Shown here in pieces: positions 1 to 8,875 of a stretch of DNA of 40,432 nucleotides (its first letter is position 1; the number at the start of each line of letters is the position of its first letter). The notes below the pieces were generated by a model that did not search any database, was not told the DNA's origin, and was given only the letters and a program-made list of their open reading frames with translations. This stretch comes from Longilinea sp035560795 (lineage in GTDB: Bacteria; Chloroflexota; Anaerolineae; Anaerolineales; Anaerolineaceae): positions 1 to 40,432 of the forward strand of contig DATMYV010000034.1 of NCBI GenBank assembly GCA_035560795.1, given 5' to 3'. The translations under genes were made by a program, and so were the position numbers.

Positions 1-30
1 TAATAGCCGTGTATTTATTTCTCTTAAATA

Positions 31-44
31 GTGAAACGTTTCAC
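31..44. promoter_or_regulatory. LacI-family operator upstream of the glycan operon
   Basis: The 14-base sequence GTGAAACGTTTCAC is a perfect palindrome with a central CpG, the form typical of LacI/GalR-family operators. It lies 78 bp before the GH94 start, next to a TTAAAT that could serve as a -10 box. A LacI-family regulator is encoded in the same operon at 16426-17427, so autogenous repression relieved by a sugar is the likely arrangement. The palindrome is directly seen; the pairing with that regulator is inference. Confidence 0.75.
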
Positions 45-121
45 ATGTTGGAATTGTCATTATTCATTATCCGGGAGATGGAATATACACGGCGCGGGCG
101 AGCAAAGCTTCAAAGGGCCTG

Positions 122-2503
122 ATGAAAAATAAATTTGAGAATGTTTACGGCTATTTTTCAGAAGATGGGAAACAATACGTAATCAAGACTCCCATCACAC
201 CTAGGCCCTGGGGAAATATCATCAGCAACGGCGATTACAGCATGATGGTTTCCCAAACTGGATCCGGTTACAGCTGGCGGGGAAATGCAGGCCAGAATCG
301 GATTACCCGCTCGTTTCAGGACCTGATCAAAGATAACTGGGGAAAATATTTCTATATTCGCGATTTAAAAAGAAACACGTACTGGTCTGCCACCTATAAA
401 CCGGTGATGCATCCCTATGATCATTTTTCTGTTGTGCACGGAATTGGATACTCCAAATTCACCCAGCAAATCGAAGATATTGAAACCGAGTTAACCGTTT
501 TTGTAACCGCTTCCGATCCCATAGAGATTTTCCAGCTAAAAATTACCAATAAGAGCAAAGAACGGCGCGAGCTGGATGTTACTTCCTATGCCGAGTGGTT
601 ATTGGGGTTTGCCCCGGATGAACACCGCGAGTTTCACAAGTTATTCATTGAAACAACGGCCGATGCGGCACATCGTTCCCTTTTTGCCCGCAAATGCTTG
701 TGGGGTTTTCCGGACAATCAAGGCAGGCATAATAATACCGACTGGCCATTCACTGCATTTGTGTCGGTCAGCGAGCCTTTAAAGTCCTTTGATTGTGATA
801 AAGAAACCTTTATTGGTCTGTACAACAATGATGATAAACCAAAAGCAATGGTCGATGCCAAACTGGGCGGCAGAACCGGAAGGTTTACCGATCCCATTGC
901 CGCCTTGCAGGTGGCGGTGAACCTCGACCCCAATCAATCTAAAACGGTCGTTTTCACCCTGGGCGCTGCCGAAGATGGCAAAGAGGATGCGGTTGAGCTC
1001 ATCAACCGCTATACCGGGGTCGAGAAAAGCGAACAGGCTTTGCAGGACGTCAAGAATTTCTGGTCGCGTTTCGTTGACAGCGAGCGGGTAGAAACGCCAG
1101 ATGATGCTTTCAACTTAATGACCAATTTCTGGTTGAAATATCAGTCGATTTCCTGCCGGCTGTGGGGTAAATCCGCCCTGTATCAGGTATCTGCCGGGAT
1201 TGGCTTCCGCGACCAATTACAGGATAGCCAGATATTCCTGGTCAGTGAGCCGGAATATTCCCGCAAACAATTGTTGTACCATGGTGCCCAGCAATTCGTC
1301 GAAGGCGATGTCTTTCACTGGTGGTTTTCCATCCGCGGGGGCGGTCCCCGCACAAATTGCTCGGATGATTTACTGTGGCTGCCCTTCATCCTTGATTCGT
1401 ACCTGAAAGAGACCGATGATTTCAGCATCTTGGATGAAAAGATCCCCTATCAAAACGGACCGGCAGAGCCCTTATATGATCATTGTAAACGGGCGATCGA
1501 ACGCTCATTCTCCCGTTTTTCACCAAGAGGGATCCCATTAATGGGCGATCACGATTGGAACGACGGGTTGAGTACGGTCGGAACATTTTTAAAAGGCGAG
1601 AGTTTTTGGGTTGCTGAATTCTTGTATATGATCCTCGGGAATTTTATTCCAATCGCGAACAGGCGCGGCGACGAGGGCTTTGCCAAACGATGCGATTCGG
1701 TTCGCCAAAGTGTTAAAGATGCTTTGAACCGGCATGGTTGGGATGGCGAGTGGTATATGCAGGCAACCACCGATGAAGGTTTGTTATTGGGATCAAAACA
1801 GAATGCCGAAGGCAAAATCTTCCTGATGCCCAATAACTGGTCTGTGATCAGCGGCATCGCCGACGATCACCGCGCCAAAGTGGCCATGGATTCGGTAACG
1901 AAGTACCTGCTCAAGGATTATGGAACTTTGTTAAATTACCCGGCCTTTACGAAACCCCGGCCTGATGTCGGCTATGTTACCCGCTATGCGCCCGGATTGC
2001 GCGAAAACGGCGGAGTTTATACGCATGCCGCAACCTGGTCCGTCTGGGCCTATACCCTTGTGGGTCAGCCAGAATTAGCCTATGAAGCGTATCGGAGAAT
2101 TTGTCCACCCAACAGAAGCAAGGATATTGATACTTACAAAGCAGAGCCTTATGTAACCCCGGGCAATATTGACGGTCCGCTTTCAGAATTCTCTGGCCGG
2201 GGTGGCTGGACCTGGTATACAGGTTCTTCGCAGTGGCTGCACCGCGTGGCCACTCACTGGATTTTGGGTATCAGACCGCAGGAACACGGTTTACTGATCG
2301 ATCCATCGATCCCTTCCTCCTGGTCTGGCTTTACAGTAACCCGCAAATTCCGTAATGCTGTCTATAAAATCGAGGTGAAGAATCCCCAAAATGTCAATAG
2401 AGGCGTCAAATCAATGATGGTTGACGGCAGCCACCTTGAAGGCCAATTAATCCCGGCCTTTGATGACGGGCAAACCCATGCAGTCGAAGTCATCATGGGT
2501 TAG
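122..2503 (+). CDS. GH94 family glycoside phosphorylase (cellobiose-phosphorylase-like)
   Basis: A 793-residue protein of the length usual for GH94 disaccharide phosphorylases, which split a beta-glucosidic bond with phosphate to give glucose-1-phosphate. It is collinear with clostridial cellobiose phosphorylase as I know it: an N-terminal beta-sandwich (PRPWGNIISNGDYS near residue 28), a helical barrel with GFRDQLQDSQ, and a C-terminal region ending in VEVIMG. The catalytic-site motif GDHDWNDG is at residues 475-482; the family general acid is one of its aspartates. Classical cellobiose phosphorylases have RADWNDCLN there, so the acceptor site may differ. There is no signal peptide, so it is cytoplasmic. 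The GH144 and GH3 partners suggest beta-1,2-linked substrates, but known sophoro-oligosaccharide phosphorylases are longer (over 1000 residues), so a sophorose, cellobiose or laminaribiose phosphorylase all remain possible. Confidence 0.88.
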   Translation: MKNKFENVYGYFSEDGKQYVIKTPITPRPWGNIISNGDYSMMVSQTGSGYSWRGNAGQNRITRSFQDLIKDNWGKYFYIRDLKRNTYWSATYKPVMHPYDHFSVVHGIGYSKFTQQIEDIETELTVFVTASDPIEIFQLKITNKSKERRELDVTSYAEWLLGFAPDEHREFHKLFIETTADAAHRSLFARKCLWGFPDNQGRHNNTDWPFTAFVSVSEPLKSFDCDKETFIGLYNNDDKPKAMVDAKLGGRTGRFTDPIAALQVAVNLDPNQSKTVVFTLGAAEDGKEDAVELINRYTGVEKSEQALQDVKNFWSRFVDSERVETPDDAFNLMTNFWLKYQSISCRLWGKSALYQVSAGIGFRDQLQDSQIFLVSEPEYSRKQLLYHGAQQFVEGDVFHWWFSIRGGGPRTNCSDDLLWLPFILDSYLKETDDFSILDEKIPYQNGPAEPLYDHCKRAIERSFSRFSPRGIPLMGDHDWNDGLSTVGTFLKGESFWVAEFLYMILGNFIPIANRRGDEGFAKRCDSVRQSVKDALNRHGWDGEWYMQATTDEGLLLGSKQNAEGKIFLMPNNWSVISGIADDHRAKVAMDSVTKYLLKDYGTLLNYPAFTKPRPDVGYVTRYAPGLRENGGVYTHAATWSVWAYTLVGQPELAYEAYRRICPPNRSKDIDTYKAEPYVTPGNIDGPLSEFSGRGGWTWYTGSSQWLHRVATHWILGIRPQEHGLLIDPSIPSSWSGFTVTRKFRNAVYKIEVKNPQNVNRGVKSMMVDGSHLEGQLIPAFDDGQTHAVEVIMG

Positions 2504-2622
2504 TAAGAGTAGCAACGATTGTTTGTTAATCTGTCTCAATTGAACGGAGCGGCCTATGGGATAAGTTGAACCAAAAATAAACACATCTATTTGGACCTAT
2601 TAGATTTCATGAGGAGAGATAA

Positions 2623-4062
2623 ATGAAAACCCATGCTAGAGTGATCGCCTTAATGCTCGCTGTTACCTTTCTTGCAAGCCTTATCGGCTGCACCGCGGCC
2701 CCTGCCGCCACCACCGCCCCTGCAGGCACTCAAGGCTCCGCTGCCACGCAGGGCCCAGCCGATACCCAGGCCCCTGCCGCCACCACGCCCCCTTCGACCG
2801 AGCCCATTACACTGACCTATTCAAACTGGAATCTGGGTACTGAAGCGGACAATAACATTCAAAGGCAGATGATCGCTGCCTATACAGCCTTACATCCAAA
2901 CGTAACGATCAAGATTGTGGATATTGACACCAGCAAGAATCCTTGGGACGCGGGCCTGACGGCTCTGGCAGCCAAGGGAACATTGCCGGATGTCTTTATG
3001 GCGAACAACGTCCCGTTGTATGTCCAAAACGGTTGGTTGGCGGATATCACAGCCTTAACTGCGGCTGATCCAGATTGGAAGTTTATCCCCAAGGCCTTGC
3101 AGGACGCGTTTGTCTATTCAGGCAAAACAATGGCGTTACCTGCCGGCCAGTTCATCATGGGCTATTTTGTCAACCTGGATCTTTACGATGCTGCCAATTT
3201 AACTGCGCCGGAATATGGCGTATCGGTGGATGATTTCTTCAAGGTTGCCGCCTCCTTAACCAACATCCCGAAAGGCATTCTTGGACTGGATGAACAATTC
3301 TCCATCGAGGGATGGTACCCCAGCACTCAGGACAGCAATTTGAAGTACTACAGCTTCGACGGAGCTAAAATGAATTACAACTCCGCCGCTTTCAAAGCTG
3401 CTGTTGCCAAAACCGCAGAAGAGATCCCCTATACCTGGCAGGGATTGTCGGCAGAACAGCAAAAGAACTTCAAGTCCAAGGGTCCTTGGGAACTGTTCAA
3501 CAATCAGGAAGTCGGCGTGCGCTGGGATGCATCCTGGGCAGTGCCGGACCTGGTGAAGAATGCTCAATTCAATTGGGACTTTGTAGGCATCCCTGGTGGA
3601 AACCAATGCATCGTCTTTGATGCTATGGTTGTATCCAAAACCGCACCTAACCTGCAGGAAGCCTACAATTTTGCCCGTTGGATGACCTTCTCCATCGACT
3701 CCTACAAGAAACAGGCTGAATTAGCCAAGGCAATGAGTTCTGCGCCCAATATTCCGATCGCGGTCGATCCCGACTCGCTTGCGCTGTACAAATCCTTCTT
3801 TGACAAACCGGGCATCAACAAAGCCCTGGATAACCTGGACAACAGTTTGCTTGAATCTCTGGCAAAAGTGGTTCCGGGTTATATCAATGCCCGCTGGGAA
3901 GGAAAACCCGGTATTGATATCGGTAGCGATATGGACGTCAGCATCGGCTATATGCTTGATAACGCACCTTCCGGAAAATTCAAATTTGAGGATTATTCCG
4001 CAAAATTGGAGGAATTTGCCAATAAGATTTTGGCAGATGCGGCAGCTGCGGTGAATAAGTAG
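2623..4062 (+). CDS. ABC transporter sugar-binding lipoprotein (family 1 solute-binding protein)
   Basis: A 479-residue extracellular binding protein for an oligosaccharide ABC importer. A lipoprotein signal ends in LIGC with Cys23 as the lipidation site, followed by an Ala/Thr/Pro-rich linker to about residue 65 that spaces the domain from the membrane. The rest has the MalE-like family 1 fold (LPDVFMANNVPLY, KAMSSAPNIPIA). A strong ribosome-binding site GAGGAGAG precedes the ATG. It is followed by a hairpin terminator/attenuator at 4072-4110, which would let it be made in excess over the downstream permeases, as is usual for binding proteins. In the proposed pathway it captures products released by the GH144 lipoprotein. 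Confidence 0.92.
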   Translation: MKTHARVIALMLAVTFLASLIGCTAAPAATTAPAGTQGSAATQGPADTQAPAATTPPSTEPITLTYSNWNLGTEADNNIQRQMIAAYTALHPNVTIKIVDIDTSKNPWDAGLTALAAKGTLPDVFMANNVPLYVQNGWLADITALTAADPDWKFIPKALQDAFVYSGKTMALPAGQFIMGYFVNLDLYDAANLTAPEYGVSVDDFFKVAASLTNIPKGILGLDEQFSIEGWYPSTQDSNLKYYSFDGAKMNYNSAAFKAAVAKTAEEIPYTWQGLSAEQQKNFKSKGPWELFNNQEVGVRWDASWAVPDLVKNAQFNWDFVGIPGGNQCIVFDAMVVSKTAPNLQEAYNFARWMTFSIDSYKKQAELAKAMSSAPNIPIAVDPDSLALYKSFFDKPGINKALDNLDNSLLESLAKVVPGYINARWEGKPGIDIGSDMDVSIGYMLDNAPSGKFKFEDYSAKLEEFANKILADAAAAVNK

Positions 4063-4071
4063 TCTTGTATC

Positions 4072-4110
4072 AATAAAGGGCGTTGTAAATGGTTGCAACG
4101 CCCTTTATTT
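4072..4110 (+). terminator. Hairpin terminator or attenuator after the binding-protein gene
   Basis: A perfect 14-bp stem (4072-4085 with 4096-4109) encloses a 10-nt loop, and the distal arm ends in CCCTTTATTT. It lies just after the binding-protein stop and 11 bp before the next start. Because the operon continues on the same strand, partial termination or 3'-end protection of the upstream message is more likely than a true operon end. Confidence 0.8.
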
Positions 4111-4120
4111 CAAATATTAG

Positions 4121-7045
4121 ATGCTGGAAAAAATAAAAATGGATATGTCATTTAAATTCATTAAACCGCTAAGGTTATTTGCTTCCGTCGTCCTTTTATT
4201 GACGGCGATTCCATCATCTGTAGGCGCGCAGGGGATTGAAAACCGCCAACCGCTTGTTACCAATCAGCAAATCCAGTGGTTGGCACCTGCAGCTGATGGG
4301 AACCAGGTAGAGATTCTCGCAGATTCATACGGGCTGCCTCTTTCTACGGATCCAATCGCCGCAATGTATGGAAAGCCGAGCGTAAACCTAAAGCAAAATG
4401 ACAAAATCCAATTCACTGCATCCGTCGCGGCAGATGGCCTGTATACCATATCGTTTGACATGGCGGCTGTCGACACCTTCATCCAGCCTGAAGGTCAGCT
4501 TATGGTGGATGGAGCCTTTCCGTCAATCGACGCCCAGGGAATGGTTTTCCCGATCTATTATAAAAACAACACTGAAACATTCCCGCTCGACCGGTATGGG
4601 AATGAAGCCTTGCCCCGCCAGGTGAGACTGATTCGCTGGACCAAAGTGCCCTTGCGAGATGCCAATTTCAGCCAGAAATATCCTGTCCAATTGAATTTAA
4701 CTGCAGGCGAGCATCAGTTTGAATTCACATTAACCAAAGAAAGCATGTTTCTGGGTAGTATTTACATCGATTTATTTTCAAATGATCCCGACTATAGCCA
4801 GTACCTGCAGAAAAATCCTGCCCCTGATTCTTCAGGCGTATCGATCGTGCTCGAAGCAGAACATCCTTCATATAAAAACGATACTTCCATCCGTCCCACC
4901 AGCAATCGCAGTCTGGCAGTTACGCCTTATGATACCTATAAGTTGTTGTTAAACAGCCTCGGTGGTGAAAGCTGGCAGCGCAGCGGAAGCACTGCTTATT
5001 ATGAATTTGACATTCCTGAAGACGGAATGTATAGCATTACCCTGCGAGCAGTTCAGAATATTAAGAACAATTATACGGTTTTTAGACGGATCACTCTCAA
5101 TGATGCGGTTCTATTTGACCAGTTGAATGAGATTGCCTTCAGTTATACGGCTGACTGGACAAACACTACCCTGGGCGGCGACACCCCGTACCGGATTTTT
5201 ATGAAGAAAGGCAAGAATGTTCTGGGAATTGAAGCCAATAATTCCCCCTATTATGCGCCTATTCAAAAAATCCAAAAAGTCCTAATCGATATTAATGACC
5301 TGTCATTGGAAATCAAGAAACTAACAGGAAACCAGGTCGATCTTAATAAAGACTGGGTGATTTCCGACTATATTCCGGATATTAAAGAGCGTTTGATTGC
5401 CATCGCGGATGATTTGAATAAAGATAAGGATGTTCTGACCACGATTAATCGGGGCAGCGGCTCACAGGATATTCTTTCCTACCAACTGGCCATCGATAAC
5501 ATCCTGTCTTTGAGCAAGGATCCAGATAAGATTCCCATCCACATGAATCTTTTTTCAGAAGGCTCGGGGTCGGCAGCCCAATTGCTTGCCAATGTTTTGC
5601 CTTCCCTACAGGGTCAGCCGCTGGCCCTGGATAAGATCTTTATTCATTCTCCCGACAGGATACCTCCTCAGGTCAATGTTTCATTTGTTACCTCCTTCAA
5701 CGAAGGGCTCAAGCGCTTTCTCCACTCCTTTGCGCCGGACCCATATCAATCCATAAAAGCAGATAAAAACGAGCTCAATGTATGGGTTAACCGCCCGCGC
5801 CAGTACGTCGATTTGCTTCAATCGATTTCCGATGAAACATTCTCGAAAGAAACAGGCATCAAAGTTAAGTTTTCCATCATGCCCAATGAGTCCAAATTGG
5901 TGCTTGCCAATGCGGCCGGAATCCAACCGGATGTGGCTCTGGGAGTCAGCACAAATGTTCCTTACGATTTGGCTATCCGCAATGCACTAAAGGATTTGCG
6001 CTCCTTCCCCGACTTCGACTCATTTATCAAGATTTATTCCCCTGGCGCTCTTTTGAGCTACATCATTAACGATTCCGTCTACGCTCTCCCGGAAACGCAG
6101 GATTTCTGGGTCACTTACTACCGGAAAGACATCATGAAATCACTGGGATTGCCAATTCCGAAGACCTGGAATGAGGTGATTGAGATCCTGCCAGAACTGC
6201 AGCGGTTCGGTATGAATTACAATACGCCCCTTTCCAGCGGCACCGGGACCAAGGGCTACCTGGCTACTGCGCCCTACATCTTCAATTATGGCGCGCAGTT
6301 GTACGCTCCGGATGGTTTTTCAACCGGGTTGGATAGCGATCAGGCCATAACAGCCATTAAATTCATGGCCGAGAGTTTTACCAAGTACGGCATGCCGCTG
6401 ACAACATCAAGCTTCTACAATAGTTTCCGTTATGGCAGTGTGCCAATCGGGGTATCAAACTTCGAAACCTATATCAAATTAATGACTGCCGCGCCGGAAA
6501 TCAAAGGGTTGTGGGGCATTGACCTGTATCCAGCCACGGTTCTGCCAGATGGAACCGAAAACCGGTGGGCCACAGGCTCTGCCCAGGCGAGCATCATGTT
6601 TGCGAATACGGATAAGCCGAATGAATCCTGGGAGTTCCTTAAATGGTGGATGTCAACGCCAACGCAGGAAGATTTCCAGCAGCAATTAATCCTTAATTAC
6701 GGGCCGGATTATTTATGGAATTCCGCCAATCTTGAGGCGTTTAGAGTCTTGCCAATTCCCCAGGATCAAAAAGATGTGATTTTGGAACAGTGGAAGTGGG
6801 ATCAAGAGCCAGTCAAACTGCCCGGTAGTTACATGGAAGAACGGGAACTGAGCAACGCCTGGAACAAGATTGTTTTTGATGGGGTTAATCCACGGGTCGC
6901 CATCGATAGTGCAGTCATCACCATCAACCGTGAAATAACCCGCAAAATGATAGAGTTTGGCTATCTCAAAAATGGCGTAAAAGTAAAGGAATTTAAGATA
7001 CCGACGATTGATACCGTCAAGAAGTGGATTGAAAATGGTCAATAA
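4121..7045 (+). CDS. Giant secreted solute-binding protein with N-terminal carbohydrate-binding-like modules
   Basis: A 974-residue exported protein. A signal peptide ends near the VGA-QG site at about residue 36; there is no lipobox cysteine. Two beta-sandwich modules resembling CBM6/35 domains follow at about 60-225 and 235-390 (the second opens with SIVLEAEHPSYK), then a helical linker, then a family 1 solute-binding domain at about 560-974 (VWVNRPRQYVDLL, SGTGTKGYLATAPY, GSAQASIMFANTDKPNESWEFL). Binding proteins are normally about 400-450 residues, so more than half of this one is extra. Starts at 4139 or 4145 would give a tidier signal peptide. It directly precedes a permease pair that it overlaps. 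Similar large binding proteins occur beside DUF5696 and Yip1 genes in Paenibacillus-type loci, to my knowledge without an assigned function. Confidence 0.85.
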   Translation: MLEKIKMDMSFKFIKPLRLFASVVLLLTAIPSSVGAQGIENRQPLVTNQQIQWLAPAADGNQVEILADSYGLPLSTDPIAAMYGKPSVNLKQNDKIQFTASVAADGLYTISFDMAAVDTFIQPEGQLMVDGAFPSIDAQGMVFPIYYKNNTETFPLDRYGNEALPRQVRLIRWTKVPLRDANFSQKYPVQLNLTAGEHQFEFTLTKESMFLGSIYIDLFSNDPDYSQYLQKNPAPDSSGVSIVLEAEHPSYKNDTSIRPTSNRSLAVTPYDTYKLLLNSLGGESWQRSGSTAYYEFDIPEDGMYSITLRAVQNIKNNYTVFRRITLNDAVLFDQLNEIAFSYTADWTNTTLGGDTPYRIFMKKGKNVLGIEANNSPYYAPIQKIQKVLIDINDLSLEIKKLTGNQVDLNKDWVISDYIPDIKERLIAIADDLNKDKDVLTTINRGSGSQDILSYQLAIDNILSLSKDPDKIPIHMNLFSEGSGSAAQLLANVLPSLQGQPLALDKIFIHSPDRIPPQVNVSFVTSFNEGLKRFLHSFAPDPYQSIKADKNELNVWVNRPRQYVDLLQSISDETFSKETGIKVKFSIMPNESKLVLANAAGIQPDVALGVSTNVPYDLAIRNALKDLRSFPDFDSFIKIYSPGALLSYIINDSVYALPETQDFWVTYYRKDIMKSLGLPIPKTWNEVIEILPELQRFGMNYNTPLSSGTGTKGYLATAPYIFNYGAQLYAPDGFSTGLDSDQAITAIKFMAESFTKYGMPLTTSSFYNSFRYGSVPIGVSNFETYIKLMTAAPEIKGLWGIDLYPATVLPDGTENRWATGSAQASIMFANTDKPNESWEFLKWWMSTPTQEDFQQQLILNYGPDYLWNSANLEAFRVLPIPQDQKDVILEQWKWDQEPVKLPGSYMEERELSNAWNKIVFDGVNPRVAIDSAVITINREITRKMIEFGYLKNGVKVKEFKIPTIDTVKKWIENGQ

Positions 7046-7958
7046 TCAAGCAACTGAACGGGTAAACCCACTAAAGAAATGGTTTTATAAAGAAGGAAGC
7101 GCATATGGCTTCTTGTCCATGTATGCAATTCTGTTCATTATATTTATCGTGGTCCCGGTTGGCGTAGCAATCTACCTGTCATTTACCAACTTTGACACGA
7201 TCCAGATTCCGAATTTTATCGGTTTAAAAAACTACGTCACCCTGCTTACCCAGGATGACATTTTCATGAAATATGTGTTGCCCAACACCATCGAATTCGC
7301 GGTGATCGTTGGTCCAGGCGGCTACATTCTGTCATTCCTCCTGGCCTGGATGCTGGCGCAGCTGCCCAAAACTCCCCGCACAATTTTTGCCTTGATCCTC
7401 TATTCACCCTCCATGACCTCCAGTGTTGCCATGTCCGTCGTATGGTTGACTTTGTTCAGTGGCGACCAGACTGGTTACCTGAATAGCTTCCTGCTGGGTA
7501 TGAACCTTATTCCGGAGCCTATTCAATGGCTTCAATCCCCCAAATATCTCATGATGATGATGATTATTGTCACGTTATGGAGCAGCGCCGGAATTGGTTT
7601 CTTGGCCATGCTGGCCGGCGTGTTGGAAATCAACCCCGAACTTTATGAGGCCGGCGCCCTGGATGGAATCAGTAACCGCTTTCAGGAAATCATGAACATC
7701 ACGATTCCTTCAATGAAACCGCAGCTGTTATTCGGGGCAGTGATGGCCATTGTTAGCACCTTTCAAGCCGGCGCAATTGGGGTAACCCTTTCGGGAGGTA
7801 ACCCTACCCCACAATACGCCGGGCAATTGATCGTCAATCACATTGAGGATTATGGTTTCCTGCGTTATGAAATGGGCTATGCGGCAGCGGTTTCGGTTGT
7901 GCTGCTGCTAATGGTGCTTTTATTCGCCAGGCTGTCGAACCGGTTATTTGGAAGTTAA
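7035..7958 (+). CDS. Sugar ABC transporter permease, MalF type (pair A)
   Basis: A roughly 307-residue inner-membrane permease with six predicted hydrophobic segments. The cytoplasmic EAA loop that docks on the ATPase is visible as YEAGALDGISNRFQEIMNI. I take the ATG at 7035, which overlaps the previous stop by 11 bp; an in-frame ATG at 7008 would add nine residues. It pairs with the MalG-type permease immediately downstream. The cognate binding protein is presumably the giant one upstream, given the overlap. No ATP-binding subunit is found anywhere in the window. Confidence 0.92.
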   Translation: MVNNQATERVNPLKKWFYKEGSAYGFLSMYAILFIIFIVVPVGVAIYLSFTNFDTIQIPNFIGLKNYVTLLTQDDIFMKYVLPNTIEFAVIVGPGGYILSFLLAWMLAQLPKTPRTIFALILYSPSMTSSVAMSVVWLTLFSGDQTGYLNSFLLGMNLIPEPIQWLQSPKYLMMMMIIVTLWSSAGIGFLAMLAGVLEINPELYEAGALDGISNRFQEIMNITIPSMKPQLLFGAVMAIVSTFQAGAIGVTLSGGNPTPQYAGQLIVNHIEDYGFLRYEMGYAAAVSVVLLLMVLLFARLSNRLFGS

Positions 7959-7972
7959 GGGTAGGAAAAAAT

Positions 7973-8875
7973 ATGAAAATAAATTTCCTAAAGCGCTACT
8001 CGGGCCTTCACAACAGCGGAATAAATCCAAAAGGCTTTAATACCAGCCAGATACCTTTTTACATCATTCTGCTGCCGTTAGCCGCATTCATGCTGCTGCC
8101 GATGATTTTTATTTTTTCAAATGCGTTGAAACCGCCAGATGAATTATTTGCCTATCCGCCGAGCTTTTTTGTGATAAGCCCCACATTAAAGAACTTCTCG
8201 GATTTGTTTTCAAAAATGTCGAACTCTGGCGTTCCGGTAAGCCGGTACCTGTTCAACAGTGTTTTAATCACCGTGGTAACCATTGCTGCATCGATTATCG
8301 TATCCACAACGGCAGCTTTTGCCTTATCAAAAAAGAGATTCAAGCTGAAGACCGCCCTGTTCGCCATCAACACTGTGGCATTAATGTTCGTGCCAATTGC
8401 AGTAACCATCCCCCGCTTCCTTGTGATTAAGAATTTAAACCTTATCGATACCTTTACAGTCCATATCCTACCAGGATTGGCCATGCCTGTCGGCCTGTTC
8501 TTGATTAAACAGTTCATTGACGGAATCCCCGATGAGGTTATTGAGGCGGCACAGATTGATGGGGCGTCTGATGTCCGCATTTACTTGACGATCATCATTC
8601 CAATGATCATCCCCGCCATTGCCACAATTGGCATTTTGACCTTTCAAGCCACGTGGAATAATTCCGAGATTTCAACCCTGTATATAAATACAGACAGCCT
8701 GAAAACTTTCGCTTTTTATCTTTCTACCTTGACTTCAACTTCCACGGGAAATGTCGTCGCGGGTCAGGGAATGACGGCAGCAGCGGCTCTGATCATGTTT
8801 CTGCCCAACCTGATCATATTCTTGCTATTACAGAGCCGGGTAATGAGCACAATGGCACATTCAGGTCTTAAATAA
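7973..8875 (+). CDS. Sugar ABC transporter permease, MalG type (pair A)
   Basis: A 300-residue permease, partner of the preceding MalF-type subunit. The EAA loop reads IEAAQIDGASDVRIYLTII, and hydrophobic helices occur at about 25-50, 90-120, 130-150, 160-180, 210-235 and 270-290. An AGGAAAAA ribosome-binding site sits before the ATG, 14 bp after the previous stop. Its stop codon abuts the ATG of the next gene with no gap, implying translational coupling to the NHL/Yip1 protein. Confidence 0.92.
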   Translation: MKINFLKRYSGLHNSGINPKGFNTSQIPFYIILLPLAAFMLLPMIFIFSNALKPPDELFAYPPSFFVISPTLKNFSDLFSKMSNSGVPVSRYLFNSVLITVVTIAASIIVSTTAAFALSKKRFKLKTALFAINTVALMFVPIAVTIPRFLVIKNLNLIDTFTVHILPGLAMPVGLFLIKQFIDGIPDEVIEAAQIDGASDVRIYLTIIIPMIIPAIATIGILTFQATWNNSEISTLYINTDSLKTFAFYLSTLTSTSTGNVVAGQGMTAAAALIMFLPNLIIFLLLQSRVMSTMAHSGLK

